Below the pieces are notes generated by a model, which saw only the letters and a list, made by a program, of their open reading frames with translations, made no database searches and was not told the DNA's origin. Positions 7,037-16,400 of a stretch of 48,604 nucleotides of DNA are shown here, piece after piece; position 1 is the stretch's first letter; every line of letters begins with the position of its first letter. This DNA is from Fibrobacter sp. Its GTDB lineage: Bacteria; Fibrobacterota; Fibrobacteria; Fibrobacterales; Fibrobacteraceae. The stretch spans positions 1 to 48,604 of the forward strand of contig JAGDBD010000043.1 of the NCBI GenBank assembly GCA_017959225.1, read 5' to 3'. A program made the position numbers and the translations under genes.

Positions 7037-7765
7037 ATGTTATACGGGATCTATTCTGACATTCATGCCAATCTGCCTGCGCTGGAGGTCGTTCTAGAAT
7101 CGATGAAGGCGCACGGGGTGGAGCGACGTGTGTGCCTAGGCGACATCGTTGGGTATGGAGCGCATCCAAACGAATGTGTGGCGCTAGTGAAGGAAAATGC
7201 AGACATCTGCATTTTGGGAAATCACGATAGCGTTGCAATCCAGTGGGATACGGATGCGGGATTCAACCCGTATGCGAAGAAGGCGATCGAATGGACGCAG
7301 AACGCGTTGAACGCGGAATCAAAAGAATATTTGAAATCCCTGCCTTACGTATTTGAAGAAAACGATATTTGCTTTGTCCACGCATCGCCGATGTCCCCGG
7401 CGGACTGGATTTACATTACCGATTTGGAAGACGCGTTGGATGCTTTTGACCATTTCGGTGTGCGCCATTGTTTTGTCGGTCACACCCACAGTCCGGTGAT
7501 TGTGGCCATGCGCGATGGGGAAATTCCCAAGGTGGTTGAAACCGGATCCTATACTTTGGAAAGCGGGGAACGCCTGTTGATGAACGTGGGAAGCGTGGGG
7601 CAGCCGCGGGATCGAGATTCTCGGGCGAGCTATTGCTTGTACGATTCGGAAAAGCACACGGTGAACCTTGTTCGGTTGAATTACGACATTAGCCGCACAC
7701 AAAAGGCGATGCGTGAAGCGGGACTTCCGGACTTTCTTGTGGAACGTTTGGAACTGGGACGATGA
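7037..7765 (+). CDS. Metallophosphoesterase (YfcE/MJ0936-like)
   Basis: A 242-residue cytosolic calcineurin-like phosphoesterase. Metal-ligand motifs are complete and in order: SDIHAN (DxH, about 7-12), GDIVGYG (GDxxGYG), LGNHD, a single His in FVHASP, and GHTHSP. A LMNVGSVGQPRD segment follows, typical of this subfamily, whose members are phosphodiesterases or protein phosphatases with poorly known natural substrates. The ATG at 7037 is chosen because the -10 box ends 7 nt before it; upstream in-frame starts lie before the promoter and inside slyD. It overlaps rlmH by 4 nt (ATGA), so the two are translationally coupled. Confidence 0.9.
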   Translation: MLYGIYSDIHANLPALEVVLESMKAHGVERRVCLGDIVGYGAHPNECVALVKENADICILGNHDSVAIQWDTDAGFNPYAKKAIEWTQNALNAESKEYLKSLPYVFEENDICFVHASPMSPADWIYITDLEDALDAFDHFGVRHCFVGHTHSPVIVAMRDGEIPKVVETGSYTLESGERLLMNVGSVGQPRDRDSRASYCLYDSEKHTVNLVRLNYDISRTQKAMREAGLPDFLVERLELGR

Positions 7766-8223
7766 AACTCGTTCTCGCTGTTTTTGGAAAGCCGGGCTCA
7801 CCTTTTATAAAAGATGAAGTCGAAAAGTATACGAAGCGTTTGCGGTCTTCGAGTGTGCAAGTTGAAGTTGTGGAAATGAAGCAGAGCAAACGCGACGACC
7901 AGGCGAAAAGCCTTGCCGAAGAAGCCGCGGAATTTGCAAAACGCTTTCCTAAAGAAAATTACCAGTGGATCATTATGGCGGAAGAAGGCAAGTTGATGAA
8001 TACAGTGCAGCTTGCGAATTGGATCAAACCGCGTTTGACTTCGAACTGCGTTTTTTTGATCGGTTCTGCTTACGGCATTTCTCCTGAAATCAAAAAGCAG
8101 GCGAACTTGCTCCTTTCACTTTCTCCATTGACTTTTACCCATGACCATGCTCGTGTGATTTTGACGGAGCAGCTTTACCGCTGCCTGATGGTGATCGCCG
8201 GGCATCCTTACCATCACGTTTAA
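7762..8223 (+). CDS. rlmH: RlmH, 23S rRNA pseudouridine-1915 N3-methyltransferase
   Basis: A 153-residue SPOUT methyltransferase that methylates pseudouridine 1915 in helix 69 of 23S rRNA. It is recognised by the C-terminal knot: VFLIGSAYGISPEI, then LTFTHDHARVILTEQLYRC and the terminal GHPYHHV that completes the SAM pocket. Its length is normal for the family. The ATG overlaps the phosphoesterase stop in ATGA. Confidence 0.95.
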   Translation: MKLVLAVFGKPGSPFIKDEVEKYTKRLRSSSVQVEVVEMKQSKRDDQAKSLAEEAAEFAKRFPKENYQWIIMAEEGKLMNTVQLANWIKPRLTSNCVFLIGSAYGISPEIKKQANLLLSLSPLTFTHDHARVILTEQLYRCLMVIAGHPYHHV

Positions 8224-8263
8224 CGGACGCTTGTCGTTCGACCGTATTAAAAGGAAGAACGTT

Positions 8264-9784
8264 ATGACAGCAAAGATGAATGCCTCTCTCGAAAAAAATC
8301 TGAAGACCGTTTATGCGGTACTCGACGAAGTAGAACGTTACAATCACGCAAGTCGCGTTCTGGGCTTTGATCAGCAGACGATTTGCCCGCCTCTTGGCAT
8401 GGAAGAACAGGGGGAAACTTCTGCGTTCCTTTCGAATAAAGCGTTTCAATTGACAAAGTCTAAAAAGTTTATTTCGGCGGCAGAAGATCTGTATGCGAAC
8501 CGGAAACTTTTAAACGAATGGGACCGGGCCTTGGCGGATTCCTTGCATCGGGATTATTTGCGAAATAAAAATGTGACGCCCGCTATGGATAAACAGTTCT
8601 CGCTGATTTTTAACAAGGCGTTTGTGAACTGGATCCAGGCAAAGAAAAATGCGGACTTTTCGATTTTTGCCGATTCGCTTGCTCAGGTGCGAAAGGTGAA
8701 TTTAAAACAGATCGCTCTTGCTGAAAACGCGAAGCGCGTTCCGTACGACAATCTTCTGGACATTTACGAACGTGGCATGACGACGAAGGATTTGAAGAAA
8801 TGCTTTGACGCGTGTAAAGAACGCCTTGTTCCCATGCTCCAAAAAATTCAGAAGAGCAAAAAGAAGATTCGCACGGACTTTCTTTCGCGCAAGGTAACCG
8901 ATGAATCCCAGCGGGAAATGGCAAAGTATTTGCTGCAAACGATGGGTTTTGATTTTAAACGAGGGGCTTTTACAACAAGCGAGCATCCGTTTACTGATGG
9001 CATTGCTCCGGATGATGCCCGAGTGACGACCCATTATTATGAAAACATGTTTGCTTCTAGCATGTTTTCGATTATTCATGAAGGCGGTCACGCACTTTTT
9101 GAAATGAACCAGCCTCGTGAAAATTTTGCCCATCACATTCAATATTGCAAAACTTTAGGCCAACACGAATCGGTTTCGCGGTTTTATGAAAATCGCATTG
9201 GACGCTCCCGCGCCTTTGTGCATTTGATCTTTAAGAAGTGCAAAGAAATTTTCCCGACGGTTTTTGAAGATGTTTCGGAAAAGCAGTTTTATGAAGCGCT
9301 GAACGTGGTGGAGCCGAGCCTGATTCGTACGGAAGCAGATGAATTTACATACACGTTCCACATCATTATCCGTTTTGAAATAGAGCAGATGATCGTAAAC
9401 GGTAACGTGGATATTCAAAGCCTTCCGCAAATTTGGAACGACAAGTATGAAGAATATTTGGGAGTTCGACCAGGAAACGATCGCGAAGGAATTTTGCAAG
9501 ATGTGCATTGGACATCCGGATTTGGATACTTCCCCACATATTCCCTTGGCAACATGTATAACGCCATGTATTACAACAAAATGAAGGAAGAAATCGACGT
9601 GGACGATTGCATTCTTCACGGAGATTTTGGAACGATCAACGGTTGGATGAAGGAATACGTTTGGAAATTTGCCGACCGGATGGATTCAAAAACCTGGATT
9701 AAAAAGATTACAGGCAGAGAATTTACGGTAAATGATTTTTTGGATTACGTCGAAAAGAAGTACGGGGAACTGTACGGAGTTTAA
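8264..9784 (+). CDS. M32 family metallocarboxypeptidase (carboxypeptidase Taq)
   Basis: This 506-residue zinc carboxypeptidase removes C-terminal residues from peptides, presumably in the cytosol since there is no signal peptide. HEGGH at 272-276 is the zinc-binding HExxH. It is followed by the M32 signature HESVSRFYENRIGRS and, further on, EADEFTYTFHIIIRFEIEQ with the third ligand region. The C-terminal GYFPTYSLGNMYNAMYY is also family-typical. The ATG at 8264 is chosen for the AAAGGAAG site upstream. It ends 4 nt inside the tail of the convergent lrgB gene. Confidence 0.93.
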   Translation: MTAKMNASLEKNLKTVYAVLDEVERYNHASRVLGFDQQTICPPLGMEEQGETSAFLSNKAFQLTKSKKFISAAEDLYANRKLLNEWDRALADSLHRDYLRNKNVTPAMDKQFSLIFNKAFVNWIQAKKNADFSIFADSLAQVRKVNLKQIALAENAKRVPYDNLLDIYERGMTTKDLKKCFDACKERLVPMLQKIQKSKKKIRTDFLSRKVTDESQREMAKYLLQTMGFDFKRGAFTTSEHPFTDGIAPDDARVTTHYYENMFASSMFSIIHEGGHALFEMNQPRENFAHHIQYCKTLGQHESVSRFYENRIGRSRAFVHLIFKKCKEIFPTVFEDVSEKQFYEALNVVEPSLIRTEADEFTYTFHIIIRFEIEQMIVNGNVDIQSLPQIWNDKYEEYLGVRPGNDREGILQDVHWTSGFGYFPTYSLGNMYNAMYYNKMKEEIDVDDCILHGDFGTINGWMKEYVWKFADRMDSKTWIKKITGREFTVNDFLDYVEKKYGELYGV

Positions 9785-10473
9785 GCGATCCAATGCAAAA
9801 GAATGGGCGTAATAATCGACGTTAAAACGCCTGTGACGCCGATTGCCAAGGAACTCATAGCGCCTTGAACTTCGCCCATTTCCAAGGCTTTGGCGGTTCC
9901 GACTGCATGGGATGCCGTTCCTACCGCAATGCCTTGTGCAACGGGATGCTTGATTTTGCAGACTTTGCAAATGATCGGGGCGACGACTCCGCCTGTAATG
10001 CCCGTTATAACGATAGATGCGATTGTAATTGCAGGAATTCCACCGATGCTTTTGGAAAGTTCGACTCCCATGGGAATGGTAATAGATTTGGGAAGCAGCG
10101 AAAGATGCAAAACGTCATCAATGTGGAAAAGACTCGCCGAAAGTGAAACGACTGCGAACGAAGTAAAGCATCCCACGAGAATTCCGATGAGAATCGGAAA
10201 AAGATGGGCTTTCAACTGGTTCAGCTGCTTGTACAGGGGAACGGCCAGTACAGCTGTTGCCGGGCCGAGAAAAATGGAAATGTAATCGCCGCCAAGATTG
10301 TAAGTTTCGAGTTCAATGCCGGTGATCATTAAAAATCCGATGATCAGAACGGCGGCGATCATCATCGGGTTGCAAATGGCGAATTTGAATTTTCGACTGC
10401 ATGCGACTCCGATTTCGTATGCGACAATGGTCAGGACGATTCCAAAAAAAGGAGTGTTCAAAACATCATGCAT
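9781..10473 (-). CDS. lrgB: LrgB family membrane protein
   Basis: A 230-residue integral inner-membrane protein with about six to seven hydrophobic segments. The LrgB signatures are visible: FLGPATAVLAVPLYKQL, the LPKSITIPMGVELSKSIGGIPA segment, and HAVGTAKALEMGEVQGAMSSLAIG. LrgA/LrgB pairs were first described as murein-hydrolase or holin-like regulators; homologous pairs in B. subtilis and S. mutans act as pyruvate uptake systems. It overlaps lrgA by 8 nt. Which role applies here cannot be told from the sequence. Confidence 0.93.
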   Translation of the reverse strand: MHDVLNTPFFGIVLTIVAYEIGVACSRKFKFAICNPMMIAAVLIIGFLMITGIELETYNLGGDYISIFLGPATAVLAVPLYKQLNQLKAHLFPILIGILVGCFTSFAVVSLSASLFHIDDVLHLSLLPKSITIPMGVELSKSIGGIPAITIASIVITGITGGVVAPIICKVCKIKHPVAQGIAVGTASHAVGTAKALEMGEVQGAMSSLAIGVTGVLTSIITPILLHWIA

Positions 10474-10831
10474 CTTTTTTTCTCTTTTCTTGAACGTGCA
10501 CGAGAATGTCTGTAATTTTCCCGGTCAGAGCCAGGGTGACGATCGTTGCGAAAATACAGAGTAAGAAGAATACAAGAAGATTTCCTTTTAAAACCCCGTA
10601 AACGGCCAAAATGCCGATGGTGGGCGGAAGGAAAAAGAAGGGAAGCCTCTTCAAAAAGAAATTCGACATTTCTTCGATCTGTTCCACTTTGACGATTTTC
10701 GTACAAAGTAACAGAAAAAGAACCAGCATTGCTAAAATGTTTCCGGGCAGAGGAATTCCGCAAACTCGGTGAAGAAAGTCTCCGATGAAGCAAACAGAAA
10801 GAATCAGAGCTAATTGGAGTAATAATCGCAT
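10466..10831 (-). CDS. lrgA: LrgA/CidA family membrane protein
   Basis: A 121-residue protein with four hydrophobic segments. The CidA/LrgA signature lies near the N-terminus (HRVCGIPLPGNILAMLVLFLLL) and FFLPPTIGILAVYGVLKGNL in the middle. It is the partner of LrgB, with which it forms a two-gene operon with overlapping ends. The ATG lies 9 nt after a TATCTT box and has no obvious ribosome-binding site, so the operon may be leaderless. Confidence 0.93.
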   Translation of the reverse strand: MRLLLQLALILSVCFIGDFLHRVCGIPLPGNILAMLVLFLLLCTKIVKVEQIEEMSNFFLKRLPFFFLPPTIGILAVYGVLKGNLLVFFLLCIFATIVTLALTGKITDILVHVQEKRKKDA

Positions 10832-10840
10832 TGTGCGCCA

Positions 10841-10846
10841 AAGATA
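10841..10846 (-). promoter_or_regulatory. -10 box of lrgAB, near-leaderless
   Basis: Minus-strand TATCTT ends 9 nt before the lrgA start codon. It sits inside a 34-bp divergent region shared with the radical-SAM gene. Confidence 0.5.
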
Positions 10847-10853
10847 AAATTTT

Positions 10854-10859
10854 TATTTT
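10854..10859 (+). promoter_or_regulatory. -10 box of radical-SAM gene, leaderless position
   Basis: TATTTT ends 6 nt before the ATG at 10866, and no ribosome-binding site is present. The region is AT-rich, so chance occurrence is a real alternative. Confidence 0.45.
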
Positions 10860-10865
10860 TGGTTT

Positions 10866-13457
10866 ATGAATATTTTTGACAAGTTGGGACAAGTTTTACC
10901 CTCGGTAGAAAGCCCTGCCCGTTATATGGGCGGTGAAGCGAATAGTGTTGTTAAAGATCCGTCTAAGCTTTTAGCGCGATGCGCTTTCGTTTTTCCCGAT
11001 TTGTATGAAATAGGTCTTTCGAACAACGGGCTCCGGGTGCTGTACCATGTGGTGAATCGTGAACCGGATCTGTTAATGGAAGTGGCCTTTGCGCCTTGGG
11101 ACGACATGGCGGAACAGATGCGCAAACACGATATTCCGCTGTATACGCATGCCACGTGGACGCCTGTCCGTGATTTTGACGTGGTAGGCATGTCGATACA
11201 AACGGAATTGAACTTTACGAATGTTCCTTATGTGCTTGAACTAGCCGGAATCAGCGCCTTTTCTAAAGATCGTAAAGAAGATGATCCGATTATTTTGGCC
11301 GGTGGACCTGCCATGGCGAACCCGGAACCTGTGGCGGATTTCTTCGATGCATTTAACATCGGGGACGGTGAAGAAATGTTCCCGAAGATTATCCGCACAG
11401 TGGGTGAAGGTACAAAGACGGGCCTTCGCCGCGTTGAAAGTTTGGAAGAGCGCTCTAAAATCGATGGCGTATACATTCCCGCATTCCGCAAGGTTGTCGA
11501 AGGAGAATTTAAACAGCTTGTTCCTGCAGAACCGGCAACGGGTTCTTATGAACATACTAATGGCGTTCGTCGCGTTTTCATTCCGGAGCTTAAAAAAGAA
11601 GATTATCCGATTCGAAATTTGATTGCGAACATGCGCCTAGTGCATAACCGCTTTAGCGTTGAAGTGATGCGCGGATGCACTCAAGGATGCCGGTTTTGCC
11701 AAGCGGGCGTTTGGTACAGGCCCTGCCGTGAGCTTAACCCGGACGATGTGATCGACCTTGCGAAGGAAGGTTTAAAAGCGACCGGAGAACGGGAACTTGG
11801 ACTTTTGAGCCTTTCCACTGCCGATTACAAACCGATCGAAGCTTTAACGGATTCGATTATTGATGACGCTTACTTTGATAATGTGGACGTTTCTCTTCCG
11901 AGTATCCGCGTCAGTAGTTTCGGTCAGCATTTGGCCGAAAAAGTCGCTGCATTGAAAGGTGGTCGCAGCGCGACCTTTGCTCCGGAAACGGGTTCGGAAC
12001 GTATCCGCAAAATGATCAATAAAACGATCACCGATCAGGACATGTATAACGCTGCGGAATACGCCTTCTCTTCGGGTCTCAATAAAATCAAGCTTTACAC
12101 GATGATCGGTTTTCCGACAGAAAATGATGAAGACATGGAAGCCTTTTGCAATCTCATCGAAAACCTGGTGAAGATTGGCCGTAAGCATATGCGCGGCATT
12201 CAGATTTCGGTGAGCATGGGCATTCTCATTCCGAAGTCTTTTACCGGTTTGCAGTGGGCGGGCTTTATGGATGAAGAAACCGCGTGGAATCATATCCAGT
12301 ATGTGCGCAAACGCTTTTTTAAGCATCCCAATGTAAAGGTCCAGTGGGCAGACTGGAACACAGCTCGCTTGGAGGCTTTTTACAGCCGTGGCGACCGATC
12401 CCTTGCACCGATGATTTATGAAGCTTATAAGCGGGGCATGATTTTTGAAAGCGATGGTCACCGTATTCGTCCCAAGGATTGGGAACAGATTTGGCAAGAT
12501 TTCCATTATGATGTCAATTGGATTTACGAAACCCGTCAGAAGGAATCCGTATTCCCTTGGGACTTTATGCACATCGGCGTTACCAAGGGCTTCCTTTGGC
12601 GTGAATATCAAAAGGGCTTTAATCCTGAAGTTTTAAAAACGGCGGCACCCGTTCCCAACTGCAAATGGGGCGATTGTCAGCACTGTGGAGTTCCGGGCAA
12701 CGGCAAAGAAGTTCGTTTGGCATGTAACCCGGTTCGGTACGCTGCGCCAAGCCGTACCCCGGATGAAATTCGAAAACTGGTGGCAGAACGCCGCCCGGTT
12801 TACAACCAGCGTTTCGCTTATAAAATCACGTTCCAAAAAACAGGTCTCAGCCGATTCCTGCCGCATCAGAATATGCTGAGCGCATTTGTACGTTCTTTTG
12901 GAAAAGCGGAAATACCGCTCCGCTACAGTGAAGGTTTTAGCCCTAAGCCTCGAATCATCAATATGGGAGCGCTTCCCCTTGGACTCGAAACGGTCTGCGA
13001 AATTCTCGGGGCAGAAACCCTTGTACCGTTAGATCTTTCCCCAGAAAATCTTCCAAAGCTCATGGAAACGTTGAGCGATTCGTTCCCGAAGGGCATGAAG
13101 ATTTTAAACATCGAAGAGCTGACGTATAAACTCTCTTCCCATTTCCCAAAAACGATGACCTATTCCTTTAAACCGGAAATTGTGCCAGAAGGACTTTTGG
13201 AAAAATTCCAGTCAAAGGCTCTGCCGGTGGTTTTGAATCACCGCGGTCAAGAAGTGGATTTGAACGAGCATATCTTGGATTTGCAGATTCGCGATGGTAA
13301 AATTTACATCCGTGTAAAGTGCAACGAACAAGGTGGCACGGCAAGCCCATATCCGCTTTTTGGCGGATTGATGGGGTTCGAAACGGCAACGGCAACGCTA
13401 GACGATGTGACCCGTCAATTCTTAATTCGCAAAGAATCCATGGAATTTGACGACTGA
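10866..13457 (+). CDS. TIGR03960-type B12-binding radical SAM protein fused to DUF2344
   Basis: An 863-residue cytosolic protein. The N-terminal 230 residues are a cobalamin-binding-like Rossmann domain (FPDLYEIGLSNNGLRVLY, then ILAGGPAMANPEPVADFFDAF). The radical-SAM core carries CTQGCRFC at about 271-278, which binds the 4Fe-4S cluster, followed by ETGSERIRKMINK and GFPTENDEDM. A CKWGDCQHCGVPGNG segment near 600 adds three more cysteines. The C-terminal region (about 645-860; FAYKITFQKTGLSRFLPHQNM, YSEGFSPKPRI) is DUF2344. In many genomes the two parts are adjacent separate genes; here they are fused. The substrate is not established; it is often found near rRNA or tRNA maturation genes. 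Confidence 0.92.
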   Translation: MNIFDKLGQVLPSVESPARYMGGEANSVVKDPSKLLARCAFVFPDLYEIGLSNNGLRVLYHVVNREPDLLMEVAFAPWDDMAEQMRKHDIPLYTHATWTPVRDFDVVGMSIQTELNFTNVPYVLELAGISAFSKDRKEDDPIILAGGPAMANPEPVADFFDAFNIGDGEEMFPKIIRTVGEGTKTGLRRVESLEERSKIDGVYIPAFRKVVEGEFKQLVPAEPATGSYEHTNGVRRVFIPELKKEDYPIRNLIANMRLVHNRFSVEVMRGCTQGCRFCQAGVWYRPCRELNPDDVIDLAKEGLKATGERELGLLSLSTADYKPIEALTDSIIDDAYFDNVDVSLPSIRVSSFGQHLAEKVAALKGGRSATFAPETGSERIRKMINKTITDQDMYNAAEYAFSSGLNKIKLYTMIGFPTENDEDMEAFCNLIENLVKIGRKHMRGIQISVSMGILIPKSFTGLQWAGFMDEETAWNHIQYVRKRFFKHPNVKVQWADWNTARLEAFYSRGDRSLAPMIYEAYKRGMIFESDGHRIRPKDWEQIWQDFHYDVNWIYETRQKESVFPWDFMHIGVTKGFLWREYQKGFNPEVLKTAAPVPNCKWGDCQHCGVPGNGKEVRLACNPVRYAAPSRTPDEIRKLVAERRPVYNQRFAYKITFQKTGLSRFLPHQNMLSAFVRSFGKAEIPLRYSEGFSPKPRIINMGALPLGLETVCEILGAETLVPLDLSPENLPKLMETLSDSFPKGMKILNIEELTYKLSSHFPKTMTYSFKPEIVPEGLLEKFQSKALPVVLNHRGQEVDLNEHILDLQIRDGKIYIRVKCNEQGGTASPYPLFGGLMGFETATATLDDVTRQFLIRKESMEFDD

Positions 13458-13460
13458 TAT

Positions 13461-16400
13461 CTACTGCATCCAGGTGTTGTTGAAGTCGAGCCCGAGAGTA
13501 AAAGAAATCTTCGTCGGGGAAATGGACTTTGGCAGCACTGGGATGTCGATAGGTTTAAGCTTTTTTCCGCCTTCGCCATTTTCGTCTTCACCGCTGCGGT
13601 CTAAGCCTCGTGCCAAGTTCAACGAAAGGTTGAAAGGCAGAGTGTAGAAGATTTTATTTGCAACGCGGAATTCGATGCCCACACTTCTGTCCCAGAAATC
13701 CCTGGACTTGAATTTGTCCATGGGAATGCCATGATCATTCCATGCAGCGCCGACTTGAGCGTAAAGGTTCAAGAAAAAGTCTCTTGTGGAGAAAATCCAG
13801 AATTCGTTGCGGAAATCTTCATAAATCGGGAACAGGTAGTGAATTTCTGCCTTCGCCATTTTTCGACCGCTACGGTTAAAATCTTCGCTCGTAATCAGGT
13901 AGGGATATCCTTCTAGCAAAAGAGGCGTGTAATAGTAACTGTCGAGCGTATCTTTCGAATTTTTTGCCTTCCAAGATCCGATGCCTGCAAAGGTTGCTCC
14001 GGCAGCCAATCGGGACCCGTTACGAATGGGAGCGGCAATGCTTCCGTGCAAGTTAAAGTAGAAGTTGTGCAATTGATAGTTCTTATACTTAGGCGTAATT
14101 TTTCCGCTCGGTGAAACAACAAAGCTTTCTGCAAAAGTTCCCGGTCTGTACAAATCGGAATTCGCATATAGATAACTGGCTGAAATTCCATTTCCCACAC
14201 CTGCGGTATTTGTGGCTGTAGCTTCGGATGCTCCTCCGTCAAGAGTAAACCCTGCACCGATGGAAACTCGCTTTTGATAAGTCCATTCCATGTGATCGTC
14301 GTACATGTTGAAGTTTGCCCAGTCGTAGCCACCGTTTACAAAAATACTGTCACCCGCTTTGAAAACGCTGTACATGGCCGAAGCTTGAATGGCGTTCAGC
14401 GGAACAGAGTAATGGGTTGTGTACACGGAATCTTCATAGCTATTGGGATCTTCATAGCGTGCGGTATCTTTTGTGCGGTAGTTCGCATTGGTGTAAGCAA
14501 TACCAAGAGTAATCGGGGTGGAATGATTTTCTAAAGCGATGCCGAATTCCCTTTCGATTTCCGGATTTAATCCGTCGCCATCCACAAACTTCCAACTGCT
14601 GCCGACTTCAAATAGCAATGCTGCGGAAAGTACGTTCTTTTTGAGAGGGTCAGAAACTGCCATGGCAACACCGAGTTTGGGTGTGGCTTTGCCGTCGCCT
14701 TTGACGCCAAAATCCGGGGAACGTTCTTGAATGACAAAAATCGGGACCATTAGGAATTGCGTTGGAATCGGTTTGTAATCCCGTTCGCTGCCAGCAAATT
14801 CGATGTCTGCATATTCAAAGTTCTTTTGAATTTTCTCCGGGAGAGATCCGGTTAAAACAATAGGCGGAGTTGCGGGCTTTTTAAAAACGGAATCCCTTTT
14901 GGAAATGAGCGTGTCGATTTTGCAAGCGGTCATGACAATGAGAGAATCGCTTAGCGTAGAGTCTGTGATGGTTGAATCGTTCGCTAAGGAATCTCGCAGT
15001 GCAACTTCAGGCTCTGGGCATGTTGTATAAGTTGTATCGACAAAAGTAACGATCGAATCTTGGGTTGCGTCGTAATCGGTCAGATTCAACGAATAAAGCG
15101 AAAATCCGTCTTTATCATAATTGGTGTAGTAAATAACTCCGGAATCCACGACTGGCGTAAACGCTCCGCCAAGGACATTGGTCAGCGGATGCTCGGCGCC
15201 ACCGTTCCATTTTTTGGAATACAAATTAAAGATGCCATTTTTATTGCTGGAATAGATCAGAGTTTCGTTATCGATCCAGTTGGGGTCTCGCAAGTCAAAG
15301 CCTTTTTGGGTCAAATCCGTCAAACCGGTGCCGTCGCTATTGATCACAAGAATGCCGCGTACCGAATCGTCAAAATAGCTGAATGCGATCTTCTTTCCGT
15401 CGGGGCTAAATTTTGGAGAAAAAATGTTGTAATAAAGATGTTTCGAATCCGGAATAAAAATGTCTTGGTATTCGGCAGGGCCTTTTGCACCGGAATCCGG
15501 CAAGGTCGTTTTACTCAGAACAAATCGTGTTGAATTGATTTCTCTCCGCACAAAAACAATTTCTTTTCCATCGGGAGAAATGTCCGGGTATACGGCATCA
15601 GCTAGAGCGGTTGCAAATTGAACATTTCCGTTTGTATCGGCAATGGCAATGTCAAAGTGGGCATGTCCTGCACGGTCGCGTTTTTTATAAGTCGTGTAAG
15701 CAAGAACTGGACCTCTGCCTGGAATTTCACGAACAGAAATTCCCTTGTCAAACCAAGGCTTTTCCGGTTTAAATCCGCTTTTTGCAAAAAGGGAAATGTC
15801 CAAAATGGAATCTTGAACTGTAATGGAAATTCCAGAGGCGGAATCTGTTACAGTCGAAGAATCTTCTGCATGGGTTGGAATTTTAAAAATGCCACCGTCG
15901 AACCAAGGACCTCCAAAGTTCGAAACTCCATAGATGTTTTTACCTGCGACAATTGGAAAATCGTTGTAAAACGCGTTCTCGGTCCACTTTTTTCCGGTAA
16001 CAAGAACGCCTAGGCTTTTTTCTTGATCCTTGTAATGTTCCGTGATTTCTGATTTCCAATTTTTATATAGGGAATCTTCGTCTATTCCAATGACTTTTTG
16101 AATTGCAGATGAAAGGGTTGCACGGTAGGGCGTCGAAAGTTCTGCCCAAATTTTCGGCATTGCTTCGGGGCCATATTTTGCATCGATATAGCGCACCAGA
16201 GAAAATCCTTGAGTATACGGACCGAGTTCTGCGTCTAAAGAATTGTCCGCAAAATCGTGCATATATTCGAGGCTTAAAAGATTGTCATTTAATGCGGCTA
16301 CACGCAAAAGCATGTCGCGGTGAGAGTCCCAGCCGTCAAAGCCCATTCGGGAAGATTCAAATTGGGCAGTTCCTTCTGCAAACCAAAGAGGCTGCAATGT

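Noticed and set aside
11844-12611. A 255-codon antisense frame in the radical-SAM gene
   Set aside because: It is wholly inside a conserved enzyme gene and has no ribosome-binding site or protein signature.
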